Source of the DNA: Thermophagus xiamenensis
GTDB taxonomy: Bacteria > Bacteroidota > Bacteroidia > Bacteroidales > Marinilabiliaceae
Length of the DNA stretch: 64,000 nt
Assembly: GCF_900112795.1 (NCBI RefSeq)
Contig: NZ_FONA01000020.1
Coordinates: 1-64,000, forward strand
Direction of reading: 5' to 3'
The notes beneath the pieces are model-generated. The model worked only from the letters and a program-made list of their open reading frames with translations. It was not told where the DNA came from and ran no database searches. This document shows positions 1 to 9,021 of this stretch, in pieces. A program made the translations under genes and the position numbers. Within the stretch, counting starts at the first letter, position 1, and the number at the start of each line of letters is the position of its first letter.

Positions 1-114
1 TCATTTTAGCAATACTATGAATTCTAACGGACTTACCAATGGGGATGGTATGCTCTTAAAGCACCTATAACAACAATTTTAATTAACATATAACTATCTT
101 GAAAAACTTATGTA

Positions 115-145
115 AATAAAAAAGCCGGAATTTCAATCCCGGCTT
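115..145 (-). terminator. Rho-independent terminator of the decayed pectinesterase-type gene
   Basis: A 7-bp perfect stem (AAGCCGG / CCGGCTT) with a 10-nt loop is followed, on the minus strand, by a T-rich run (TTTTTTATTT). It lies just beyond the final stop codon at 153-155. The part of the window before it (1-114) shows no gene I can support. Confidence 0.75.
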
Positions 146-152
146 CTGTGTT

Positions 153-2135
153 TTATTCTAATTTTTTCTTACTTCTGAAATTGCCTAATATAACGTTAAC
201 CTTGTTTTTTGCAAGTACAACTTTTTCTTTGTATATGCCGGGTTTGACATATATGGTATATTTTCCGGTGTAATAGTCCGGAACGGCATCGAAAGCAGCT
301 TGAATGGTAGTATAATCGCCACTTCCATCTTTTGCAACTACTTTCGTTATATCCGGCGCCGGTGATTGCGTAGTAAAGGTTATTTCATTTCCCTATCCTT
401 CTCCTGCCGAATTAATGGCAAATGCTCTGACGTAGTAGGTTGTATTTGCTTCTAATGGATATAAAGTAGTATTAAAACTACCCAATCCTTGTCCACTCTC
501 TACGTGAGAATCGTTGATCATTGGATTGCCTGTTTTATTCCAGCAAAAACCTCTAATTTTGACTGTATCGCCACCCCAGGCGGTAACCTTTCCCAAACCA
601 TTGGCCGTGGAAACAAGTATATCGGTAATGTTTTCTGTGGTTACACTTGGTGGCAATATTTCGTTTAGCGTTGTAAAGTTAATTTCGTTTCCATAGCTTA
701 TACCTGCATCATTAATTGCGTAAGCCCTTAAAAAATATGTAGTTGCCGGTGCTAATCCTGTAACATGACTAACGAAAGTTCCCGAACCGCTTCCGTCAAT
801 TGTTTTATTGTCTTCTATGGTTGGGTTGCCGGTTGTATTCCAAACAACACCTTTTTGTGTTACAATCGATCCTCCGTCAAGGGTTACATTGCCGCCTGTC
901 AGAACATGGGTGGTTGATAAATACGAGTAATCAGTTGTTGTTACCGTTGGCGGATCATAAGTTATTCCTTTTAACCTGCCGTATAGTTGAACTGATGCTA
1001 TTGCCAGATTTTTATTTAAGGAAATTGCCGATGAACTGTAAGGCATGAAACGCAAATATATATTTTGCCCTGTGTTTAAAACGATATCTAATGAGACAAC
1101 TATTTTTGTAACCCGATTTTCGGGTAATGAAATATTGGAAATAAGGGTAGTGTTATCTGAAAAGTCGGAATTTATTGAATATAATAACGACAATTTCAAA
1201 TCGGAAGTATTATCTCCTCCGGCAAAGAATACCAGTGAATCGGCGTATAAGGTACCTCCTGTTTTGGGACCGGCAGAAACTTCGATGAATAGATCGTTGT
1301 TTGGAGCAGTTTCCGCAATCCACCTGTCTGATACTTTGTTTATTAAAGCACAAACCATTGACTCTTCACCAGTGTCGGATTTAATTGCTTTTGTTGTAGT
1401 TAACAGATTGAGCGAATCGCTAATTACCGTTGTCCCTGACAAGAGGTTGCCTGAAATCGCAGGTTCCGCGTTGCCATTAATAAACCATTCTACCGTCGAA
1501 AGGGTTGCAATCGATTCAACATGTCCGAAAATACCGATATCCCTTAAGCAAATATATTTACCTGTTCTTATTGTAGGATCCTCAACCCAGGGATAAAATC
1601 TCACATATAAAGTGTCGCCGTCGTTAATTTTTTCGCTATTTAAAAGAATGTTGAATCTGGTCAGAACATCACGATTTAAATAATTGTTTGAATTTCCGGT
1701 TGAAAATTCAGCCATGGTGGCATTGGAAAAAGAAGGATCCGTTGAGTAATAAACTTCTACTTTCATTGCATTTATAGATAGAATACATGCCGAAAAAGAA
1801 AGTGAATCGATATAAAAATTACTGTTTTTGTTGGGTGATACGGCTACTTCCAAATATGCATCTTCAATTCTGGTAGTTTGGTTGGCCGGCCATGCATTAC
1901 CTTCAATTCTAATTTTTAAACTTTTTTCGGGGCCACCGTAATTGGTGTATTCCAATCCGTTGAAAGTAATTGCCGAAGCATTTATATATCCCTCGGTAAC
2001 GGGTTCAATACCAGTTCCTCCTACATCAGGATCCGATATGGGCCATTGGGCATTGGCAGGATAAAAATGTTCCTGACTAAATCCAAATGAAATAATAAGA
2101 AAAAATGTTGATAACAATAAAATTTTCTTTTTCAT
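153..2135 (-). pseudogene. Secreted fibronectin-III-like / pectinesterase protein, interrupted by TAG and truncated
   Basis: The frame opens with a Sec signal peptide (about residues 1-20). Two related beta-rich repeats follow (about 25-205 and 210-385), then two fibronectin-III-like repeats (about 390-580) that both contain the AY/FAIN motif. A TAG at 393-395 stops translation where the sister repeat has Tyr. The same frame continues for about 80 codons to 153 and encodes the first strands of a pectinesterase domain (VAKDGSGDYTTIQ, then YVKPGIYKEKV), then ends with no catalytic region. Known pectinesterase domains are about 300 residues, so this one is beheaded even if the TAG were read through. 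The surviving secreted part could still be made, but the enzyme is lost. A terminator follows directly. Confidence 0.8.
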
Positions 2136-2503
2136 AATTCAGATGTTTAAAATGATCCTTCTTAATTTACTTCTATTGGCAATCTTTGACTTATAAAAAT
2201 TATTTTTTTATGTGGATAAATTGTTGCAGTGTTTAATTTTTTTATTGAGTCTATATTGCTTTATATCAAGGCTGTTGTGAAAATATCCCCCAAAAAAAGA
2301 TAAGTTATCAGTACTAATTTGAATTTATAATTGAGATCATAAAAACAAGAAGGATTTGTGATACAGAATTTAATACACAAGTAATCTCGGAAACAGCAGG
2401 GATTGAAAATATGGAGCAGCAATAAATAGTGCGTAGCCTTCCCCACAAACCGGACAGCTTAAAATTAGACAAAATATTAATTTTAAGCGGTCAAAAAATA
2501 GTT

Positions 2504-2770
2504 ATAAAAAAGTCAAGATTTACAGAGAGTCAGATTGTAAAGATACTCAAGGAGAATGAAAGTGGAATTGATGCCCAAAGTTTATGTCGTGAATATGGCA
2601 TATCCCGAGCTACCTTTTATAATTGGCGCAAGAAGTATTCGGGGATGGAAGTCTCTCAGCTTAAACGATTAAAAGAATTGGAAGAAGAAAACCGGAAGCT
2701 AAAACAAATGTATGCTGAGGCGAGTCTGGATAATAAGATGTTAAAAGATTTATTGGGAAAAAAGTTTTAA
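2504..2770 (+). pseudogene. IS3 OrfA (HTH) without a normal start codon
   Basis: The protein is a Transposase_8/HTH_21 type: SRFTESQIVKIL, then the recognition helix region YGISRATFYNWRKKY, then a leucine-zipper-like coiled coil (LKRLKELEEENRKLKQ). Relatives begin with Met-Lys-Lys before this motif. Here the corresponding codon is ATA (2504-2506), so either ATG mutated or translation begins at an upstream GTG (2429). OrfB lies in the +1 frame relative to OrfA, whereas the family normally uses a -1 shift on an A-rich slippery run (present at 2757-2763), so a small indel may also have occurred. Confidence 0.75.
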
Positions 2771-2792
2771 AGCCCTGCCAGAAAAAGAAAGA

Positions 2793-3558
2793 GTGGAATA
2801 CTTGCAGAAGACCTATTGTATTAGCATTGGCAGGGCATGCCGAATAACGGATTTGCATCGCTCTATGTGGTATTATGAAAGTCAGCGGGATGATGGGGAA
2901 GTAATTGATAAGCTCAATGAACTGAGTGAAAAATATCCCACCAGAGGATTTGATGAATATTATGGCCGTATTCGAAATGAAGGGCTGAAGTGGAATCGCA
3001 AACGGGTATTAAGAGTCTATCGCTTAATGAATTTAAATCTAAGACGAAAGCGAATACGAAGATTGCCGGCTCGCGAAAAAGGATCGTTAAGCCGGCCACA
3101 AGAGATAAATAATACCTGGTCAATGGATTTTATGAGCGACAGTTTGGTTTTTGGACGAAAATTTCGGGTATTGAAACGAGCATGACAACATAGGGTAGTC
3201 ACAAAAAATGTATAAAACATCTTGTCATGCGAGTTCCATCAGACCAAAAACTTAAATTTATCTTATTCTGATGAATGTTATCGATGATTATAATCGAGAA
3301 GCCTTGGCCATAGAGGTTGATTTTTCAATGTCCGGAGAGCGCGTAAAACAAATATTAAATGAGGTTATATATAGTCGACGAAAGCCTAAAAAAATACGAG
3401 TAGATAATGGTCCTGAATTTATATCAAAAGCCCTTAAAAATTGGGCGCAAAAGAATGAAATTGAATTGAAGTATATACAACCTGGCAGTCCAACGCAGAA
3501 TGCCTACATAGAAAGATTTAACCGTTTGTTCAGAGAAGATATTTTGGCTGCTTATCTG
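2793..3558 (+). pseudogene. IS3 OrfB transposase (DDE), split by a 100-bp repeat and 3'-truncated
   Basis: The 5' part carries the HTH_21 segment (YPTRGFDEYYGRI) and the first catalytic Asp (WSMDFMSD). The 3' part resumes with VIDDYNREAL, the second Asp (VDNGPEF) and the catalytic Glu (NAYIERFNR). Between them, at 3172-3275, lies one unit of the dispersed repeat, a net insertion of 100 bp that shifts the frame and adds a stop. Removing one TGAA copy plus the unit restores ...FRVLNVIDDYN... exactly. Homology ends at about 3558. The remaining open frame to 3681 is not transposase-like. Confidence 0.9.
3172..3275 (+). repeat. Dispersed repeat DR, copy 1 (short unit) with TGAA target duplication
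   Basis: TGAA at 3172-3175 and at 3272-3275 flanks a 96-bp unit. It contains GCATGACAA pairing with TTGTCATGC (9-bp perfect stem, 3180-3188 and 3222-3230) and the family right end. The insertion interrupts a gene whose uninterrupted sequence can be reconstructed, so the unit boundaries are known to within the 4-bp duplication. Confidence 0.9.
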
Positions 3559-3721
3559 TATCGTGAATTACATCAAGTCAGCTGCTCAACTGCCCTTGAC
3601 AGAACCATCTTGCTCACTGAATATGCCTTTAGAATTTTGGTTTCAAAAAAAAGAAACGTCTATTTTTGGGTTTTCCTATAATGGGTAAGTTTACAGTTTA
3701 CTTTTAATAACCACTAATAAT

Positions 3722-4309
3722 TTAGATAACAAATAAATGCCAAAAAAGTAAGCCAGCTATACCTGCTTTTTTCATGTTTTGCCGAATGAACTTTAAGGCC
3801 CTTGTAAGGTGATCTTCAACGGTTTTTTCTGCTATGTTTAGTTGTACAGAAATTTCTTTATTCGAATATCCTTTTTCGCGACTTAAGATATAAACTAGTC
3901 TACTTTTGTTAGGTAGCTTTGCTACGATCTCATCTAATTTTTCTTTCAGCAGGTAATAATCTACTAAGTTTTCAGTACTAGCTTCTACATTGTTAGAAGA
4001 TACAATATTGAGTATATTTTTTTGATATTTTCTTTCACTTGCCATTTTCCGAAACATGGAAAGAACAGTATTTCGAGTTATAGTGAAAAACAGATGTTCA
4101 ATACGACTATTTTTATTCAACTCTTTTCTTTTTTCCCATAATTTTATAAATACTTCATGTACAACATCCATAGAATCTTCCTCAACTTTTAGAAGAGAAT
4201 AAGCAAAAGCATAGATTCGCTTATGGTATTTCGCATATAAATAATCAATAATAGCTTTATCTCCATTTTTTAATCCTGATATAATTTTTTCGTCTTTAAT
4301 AGCTGTCAT
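3722..4309 (-). CDS. ECF-type RNA polymerase sigma factor
   Basis: At 195 aa this has the usual size of a Bacteroidota FecI-like sigma factor. Region 2 spans about residues 24-90 (DVVHEVFIKLWEKR), and region 4 with its helix-turn-helix spans about 125-180 (GYSNKEISVQLNIAEKTVEDHLTRAL). Such sigma factors direct RNA polymerase to the neighbouring SusCD operon when the FecR anti-sigma factor is signalled by the outer-membrane receptor. The gene faces away from fecR, which is less common than the usual sigma-fecR-susC order. TAACTTTG (minus strand, 4331-4338) is a plausible -7 element just upstream of the ATG. Confidence 0.88.
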   Translation of the reverse strand: MTAIKDEKIISGLKNGDKAIIDYLYAKYHKRIYAFAYSLLKVEEDSMDVVHEVFIKLWEKRKELNKNSRIEHLFFTITRNTVLSMFRKMASERKYQKNILNIVSSNNVEASTENLVDYYLLKEKLDEIVAKLPNKSRLVYILSREKGYSNKEISVQLNIAEKTVEDHLTRALKFIRQNMKKAGIAGLLFWHLFVI

Positions 4310-4330
4310 TGATTTTTTTATTTAGGTTTA

Positions 4331-4338
4331 CAAAGTTA
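4331..4338 (-). promoter_or_regulatory. Candidate -7 element of the sigma-factor gene
   Basis: TAACTTTG matches the Bacteroidota -7 consensus TAnnTTTG and lies 22 bp before the ATG. A second match (TATTTTTG) lies at 4341-4348. No clear -33 TTTG at good spacing was found, so confidence is limited. Confidence 0.4.
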
Positions 4339-4500
4339 TACAAAAATAAACAAAAATATTTATTTTGTAGTGCATTGATTATATGAATCTATGTGCGGTT
4401 GACTGCTTGTTTCTTAAAAGATTCATTGTTGAGTTTTAAAAAAAATAAATTAAAAATCAGGGGTAATTTGTTGGTTATGCGTTTTATTTAAAAAAGACAG

Positions 4501-5484
4501 ATGAGTAATCTTTATAAAAAATATATAGAAGGAAAGTGTAATTACGAAGAGCGCCAGCAGGTATTAAAAAAATTGGGAGCTAAGGTTCCTCCAGTGGAAC
4601 TTCTTTCTTTTCTCAAGAGATACTGGTATCAACTGGAGGATTATAAATTGGAACCAAGTGTTGATTTTGAAGGGATTTTGAACCGAATCCACCATACCAT
4701 TAATTTAAAAGAATCTGAAGATAATAAAGTTAGTGATTCACTACTAAATCGGTTTTTCAGTTTAACAAGAATAGCGGCTACCGTAATTGTAATTTTAATG
4801 TCCTCGATAGGTGTTTGGTATGCAGGCAAAACAGGTATTTTTCAAAAAGAAGTTTATTATACGGTATCATCCTTAAGGGGGCAATCCTCTGAAGTTACTT
4901 TGCCAGATGGCTCAAGAGTTTGGCTCCATGGCTCCAGTACAATTGTTTATTCTTCCAAATATGGGATTGAAAACCGGGATTTGAGATTAACAGGTGAAGG
5001 CTTTTTTGTTGTAGCTAAATCGAAAAATCTTCCTTTTATCGTTAATGTGGGCGATGTAAAAGTAAAGGCATTAGGTACCTCTTTTAATATTGATGCTTAC
5101 GAAGATGATAGGCCAATCATGGTAACTCTTAGTACTGGTCGAATAATTATTAATCGTAACGAGGAAGAGATGGAGCTAACACCAGGAATGCAGGCAATCA
5201 TTGAAAAAGATAAAATGGTTAGCCAATATGTTGATACAGAATTGTATACTTCATGGCATTCTGGCGAGTTGGTGTTTAAAGATGAACGATTAATTAATAT
5301 AACTTATCAATTGGAAAAAATATATGAAGTGGAATTTGTTTTTGAGACACCCGACCTGATGAATTTTCGATATAGAGGTTCCATAAGTCTTAGAAATTCA
5401 ATATTGAAGACACTTGAAAAGTTGAAGTTTTCAACGGGAATACAATATGTTATTTCAGGAAACAGAATAATACTAAAAAAATAA
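4501..5484 (+). CDS. FecR-family anti-sigma factor
   Basis: This inner-membrane regulator carries a surface signal to the ECF sigma factor. A cytoplasmic N-terminal sigma-binding part (1-88) precedes one membrane helix (about 90-108). The periplasmic FecR domain follows (about 118-215, with VTLPDGSRVWL and ALGTSFNIDAY), then the C-terminal DUF4974 domain (about 250-327). Length and order are typical. It is transcribed toward susC, with a strong hairpin in the 87-bp gap, and its partner receptor carries the STN domain needed for signalling. The divergent sigma gene upstream is the likely target. Confidence 0.92.
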   Translation: MSNLYKKYIEGKCNYEERQQVLKKLGAKVPPVELLSFLKRYWYQLEDYKLEPSVDFEGILNRIHHTINLKESEDNKVSDSLLNRFFSLTRIAATVIVILMSSIGVWYAGKTGIFQKEVYYTVSSLRGQSSEVTLPDGSRVWLHGSSTIVYSSKYGIENRDLRLTGEGFFVVAKSKNLPFIVNVGDVKVKALGTSFNIDAYEDDRPIMVTLSTGRIIINRNEEEMELTPGMQAIIEKDKMVSQYVDTELYTSWHSGELVFKDERLINITYQLEKIYEVEFVFETPDLMNFRYRGSISLRNSILKTLEKLKFSTGIQYVISGNRIILKK

Positions 5485-5486
5485 CT

Positions 5487-5512
5487 CAGGAACCGGTGGG
5501 GGCCGGTTCCTG
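5487..5512 (+). terminator. Strong hairpin between fecR and susC (terminator or attenuator)
   Basis: A perfect 10-bp G+C-rich stem (CAGGAACCGG / CCGGTTCCTG) with a 6-nt loop begins 2 nt after the fecR stop. It is not followed by a T-run, so it may only dampen readthrough or stabilise the fecR mRNA end, leaving susC under its own sigma-dependent promoter. Confidence 0.6.
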
Positions 5513-5571
5513 AAATTTGAAATAACACCCTTTAAAAAGGGCATTTACTAACGCTTAAACGTAACAAATTT

Positions 5572-8500
5572 ATGAAAAAAAATGCACAAAGAAGTGGTTT
5601 GAATTTAAAAAAACGACCACCTAAAATTTTGTTAGCCATGAAAATGTCGGCTTTGTTTTTGTTCTCAATTATGTTTGCATCTGCCGCCAGTAACTCTTTT
5701 TCCCAGGAAGAAAAAGTGACTCTTCACCTTAAAGATGCAAAGTTGTCAAAGGTTTTTGATGAAATTGAGGCTCAAACGCATTATTCATTGTTTTACAAAA
5801 AGGATGTTCTGGACGACCAAAAGATTGTTTCTGTGTCAGTAAATGATGGCGATATTAATGAAGTTTTGGCTACTGTCTTGGCTGGCCAAAATGTCACCTA
5901 TAAGGTGATTGACCAGAGCATCGTTATTGTGCCTAAATATCTTGATGCCGATTTATCACAGCAGGAGAAAATAACTGTTCATGGTACCGTAACAGATGAG
6001 GATGGTAATGCTATACCAGGCGTCTCTGTGGTTGTTGCTGGTACTATGAACGGGACAATTACTAATAATAAAGGCGGATATGTTTTGACTAATGTTCCTC
6101 AAGGAGCAGTTCTTCAATTTTCATTTGTTGGCATGAAAGAGGTGAAAGTTGAGGTCAACGGTCGTACCGAAATTAATGTTACACTGGAGGAGGCAACCAT
6201 TGGGTTAGAAGAAGTGGTGGCAATAGGTTATGGTGTTATGAGAAAATCGGATTTGACCGGTGCCACCAATAGATTAACAGAAGATAAAATGAATAAAAGT
6301 GTAGCAATTTCCCCAATTGAGATGATACAGGGAAGGGTCCCTGGTGTTAATATTATGCAGAATAACGGAGAACCTGGCTCAGGAATGTCCGTAAGGGTGA
6401 GAGGGACTAATTCAATCAGGTCAGGTCAGGATCCCCTATACGTTGTTGATGGTGTTCCTTTAGATAATGCCGATATTACTCCAGATGGTGCTACCCCGGC
6501 TGGGATTAATCAATCTTCCAATAAAAATCCAATTAGTTTTCTAAATCCTGAAGATATTGAATCGATAGATATCCTCAAAGATGCATCTGCTACTGCAATA
6601 TATGGGGCGCGTGGTGCTAACGGAGTTATTCTTATTACTACCAAAAATGGTACCAAAGGTAAGGGGACTATAACATATGATGGCTATTATGGGGTTTCTC
6701 AAATTAGAGAAAAAATAGATGTTTTGTCTGCTGATCAGTTCCGGCAGTATACCAAGGAAGATGGGTCAAAACTTCTTGACCTTGGCGCAAGTACAGATTG
6801 GCAAGACGAAATTTTCAGGACAGCTACCGCTCAAAGTCATAACCTTTCTTATGGTGGTGGAACCGATAATTTGATGTACAGGGCATCCGTTGGTTATCTG
6901 GATCAAGAGGGAATTATTGGCACCACCGGGTTGGAGAAGATTAATGGAAATATAAAGGTAAACCAAACGTCGTTTAATGGACGGCTAAATCTCCAAGGGA
7001 CTCTGATAGCTTCACATATAAAAGATAACCGGGCGCCTATTGGGGAAACAGGAGGTTTTGAAGGAGATCTTATTCTTACTGCACTCAAACTTAATCCAAC
7101 CTTCCCAATTTATGAAGAAGACGGTAGCTACTACCAGCATTCTATTGACCAGCGGAATCCTGTTGCAATGATGAATCTGACTGATGATGTTACCCAAACA
7201 GACAGGGTCCTGGCAAATATTTCAACAGAGCTCGAACTTATTAGCAATTTGAAATACAAACTTAATTTTGGACTTGACCGTACTGTGGCCGAAAGGAAAG
7301 TTAATCAAGGTTATGAGCTTAATTATCTGACCAATAAAGGTGAGGCAAATGTTAATTCAATTACAGCCAATAACAAGATTATAGAGAATTTTATTACATA
7401 CAACACTCGTATCAATCAACACAGTATTCATGCCTTGGCTGGCCATGCTTACCAATATTTCAAAGTATCAGGAACCAGTCTGCGGGTATTTGGATTTGAA
7501 GTTGATGATATTCTTTACACCAATAATTTAGGCTATGGAAACTCCTCATCTGCTGAAGCAGGTTCCTATGCTTATGAGAGGGAATTACAATCATTTTTTG
7601 GAAGGATCAATTATTCTTTTGACCATAAATACTTGATGACTTTGACAGCCCGAACTGATGGCTCATCAAAATTTGGTGAGAATAAAAAATATGGATTTTT
7701 TCCATCTGTAGCTTTAGCGTGGCGAATTTCGGAAGAACCCTTCTTAGAAAATGTGGAAGTTATCAGTAATTTGAAATTTAGGTTAGGATGGGGTGCAACA
7801 GGGAATCAGGAAATTCCTGATAAAATTTCTTTGTTATCTGTTGGAACAACATCTTCAGCAAACGGTTTTTTCAATGGCGAACTGACACCAGGGATAACTT
7901 TTCTCAGAACACCGAATCCTGATATTCAGTGGGAAACAACTTACCAAACAAATTTTGGCCTTGATTTTGGTTTATGGAACAATCGGTTAATAGGGACAGT
8001 TGATGTCTTCCACAAACGAACAAAGGATGTTTTACTCGAGATCCCTGCAAAAGCACCTGCAGCGACTCAAACTCAGTGGCAGAATGTTCCGGATATGGAA
8101 ATAGTAAATAAAGGTTTTGAAATCGGACTGGATGGGATATTGGTTAATTCTTCAGATTTTTCATGGAACCTTGGATTAAACTTTTCAAAAGTAAATAATG
8201 AAGTAAAGGATCTGCCTGTAAAACTAATTGAAACAGGAAATGCTTCAGGGCAAGGACTTAGTGGCACTAGAGTTCAAATTATTACCAACGGAGAACCAAT
8301 TGGAACATTTTATGGTCGCGTATTTCAAGGGTTTGATGAAAACGGCATTAGTCAATATAAAAAGGATGAAGAAGGTAACGATGTTTTAGAACCGCTTGGT
8401 TCAGCACTGCCTGATTTTACTTATAGTTTCAACACTTCTTTTACATACAAAGGATTTGACCTGAGTATGTTCTGGTATGGGTCAGAAGGTAATAAAGTTT

Positions 8501-8877
8501 ATAATAACACAGCCAATGCTATCTTTGTTAAGGGGACTTTGGATCGCGGTTCAAATGTAACCAAATCTGTTTATGAATCAAATGAATCTCCAGCTAACTC
8601 CAATGCTTTTTCTTCGCGTTTTGTTGAGGATGGGTCCTTTTTACGATTTTCCAATTTGACTATTGGTTATACTTTTAATACAAAAGGAATTGATTGGTTA
8701 AATAAAGCCAGAATTTATGTGACAGGTAATAACCTGGCTCTTTTTACCGACTATACCGGATTCGACCCGGAAGTAAGTGTGGATGCAAGTGAAAATGGTG
8801 TTCCTTCCATGGGAATAGATTATACATCATATCCCAAGCCAAGAACTTTTACTCTTGGTATTAACTTAAGATTTTAA
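5572..8877 (+). CDS. susC-like: SusC/RagA-family TonB-dependent receptor with STN domain
   Basis: An outer-membrane channel that imports oligosaccharides with its SusD lid. Order: signal peptide (about 20-45), STN signalling domain (about 48-120), carboxypeptidase-regulatory-like beta-sandwich (about 135-205), TonB box region (EEVVAIGYG, 213-221), plug (about 225-350, with the family motifs VRVRGTNSI and DPLYVVDGVP and DASATAIYGARGANGVI), then the barrel ending in aromatic GINLRF. The STN domain ties this receptor to the FecR/sigma pair upstream. The 1101-aa length is normal. Substrate cannot be read from sequence. The downstream oxidoreductases and DUF1080 protein suggest a glycoside oxidised at C3. 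Confidence 0.95.
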   Translation: MKKNAQRSGLNLKKRPPKILLAMKMSALFLFSIMFASAASNSFSQEEKVTLHLKDAKLSKVFDEIEAQTHYSLFYKKDVLDDQKIVSVSVNDGDINEVLATVLAGQNVTYKVIDQSIVIVPKYLDADLSQQEKITVHGTVTDEDGNAIPGVSVVVAGTMNGTITNNKGGYVLTNVPQGAVLQFSFVGMKEVKVEVNGRTEINVTLEEATIGLEEVVAIGYGVMRKSDLTGATNRLTEDKMNKSVAISPIEMIQGRVPGVNIMQNNGEPGSGMSVRVRGTNSIRSGQDPLYVVDGVPLDNADITPDGATPAGINQSSNKNPISFLNPEDIESIDILKDASATAIYGARGANGVILITTKNGTKGKGTITYDGYYGVSQIREKIDVLSADQFRQYTKEDGSKLLDLGASTDWQDEIFRTATAQSHNLSYGGGTDNLMYRASVGYLDQEGIIGTTGLEKINGNIKVNQTSFNGRLNLQGTLIASHIKDNRAPIGETGGFEGDLILTALKLNPTFPIYEEDGSYYQHSIDQRNPVAMMNLTDDVTQTDRVLANISTELELISNLKYKLNFGLDRTVAERKVNQGYELNYLTNKGEANVNSITANNKIIENFITYNTRINQHSIHALAGHAYQYFKVSGTSLRVFGFEVDDILYTNNLGYGNSSSAEAGSYAYERELQSFFGRINYSFDHKYLMTLTARTDGSSKFGENKKYGFFPSVALAWRISEEPFLENVEVISNLKFRLGWGATGNQEIPDKISLLSVGTTSSANGFFNGELTPGITFLRTPNPDIQWETTYQTNFGLDFGLWNNRLIGTVDVFHKRTKDVLLEIPAKAPAATQTQWQNVPDMEIVNKGFEIGLDGILVNSSDFSWNLGLNFSKVNNEVKDLPVKLIETGNASGQGLSGTRVQIITNGEPIGTFYGRVFQGFDENGISQYKKDEEGNDVLEPLGSALPDFTYSFNTSFTYKGFDLSMFWYGSEGNKVYNNTANAIFVKGTLDRGSNVTKSVYESNESPANSNAFSSRFVEDGSFLRFSNLTIGYTFNTKGIDWLNKARIYVTGNNLALFTDYTGFDPEVSVDASENGVPSMGIDYTSYPKPRTFTLGINLRF

Positions 8878-9021
8878 CAATTTTTTTGCCTTTAGAGAAT
8901 GTTCAATTGGTTAAAAATCATTCGAATGAAGCAATTATGACTAGAAGAATTGCATGTTAAAGATGGGTAATTTTAAGTCATGCTTGTTTCATTTTTCGAA
9001 ATCTCAAAAAAATTTAAGCAT

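Larger units (their letters stand above)
2430..3558 (+). mobile_element. Degenerate IS3-family insertion sequence
   Basis: The left end (TGCGTAGCCTTCCCC, then a GACAGCTTAAAAT ... ATTTTAAGCGGTC palindrome) starts near 2430. OrfA (helix-turn-helix) and OrfB (DDE integrase core) follow. The copy is dead for several reasons: OrfA lacks a normal start codon, OrfB is split by a 100-bp insertion at 3172-3275, and OrfB homology stops near 3558, where unrelated sequence begins. No right inverted repeat is visible. The same end sequence recurs in inverted orientation at 15362-15443, on the far side of the uptake locus. Confidence 0.85.

Noticed and set aside
2-70. Possible C-terminal tail of a plus-strand gene at the window start
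   Set aside because: The open frame is only about 22 codons with no recognised motif, and other frames are equally possible.
3559-3681. Continuation of IS3 OrfB to 3681
   Set aside because: After about 3558 the translation no longer resembles the family, and the expected C-terminal HHPHxSL-type motif is absent; this is unrelated sequence read in the same frame.
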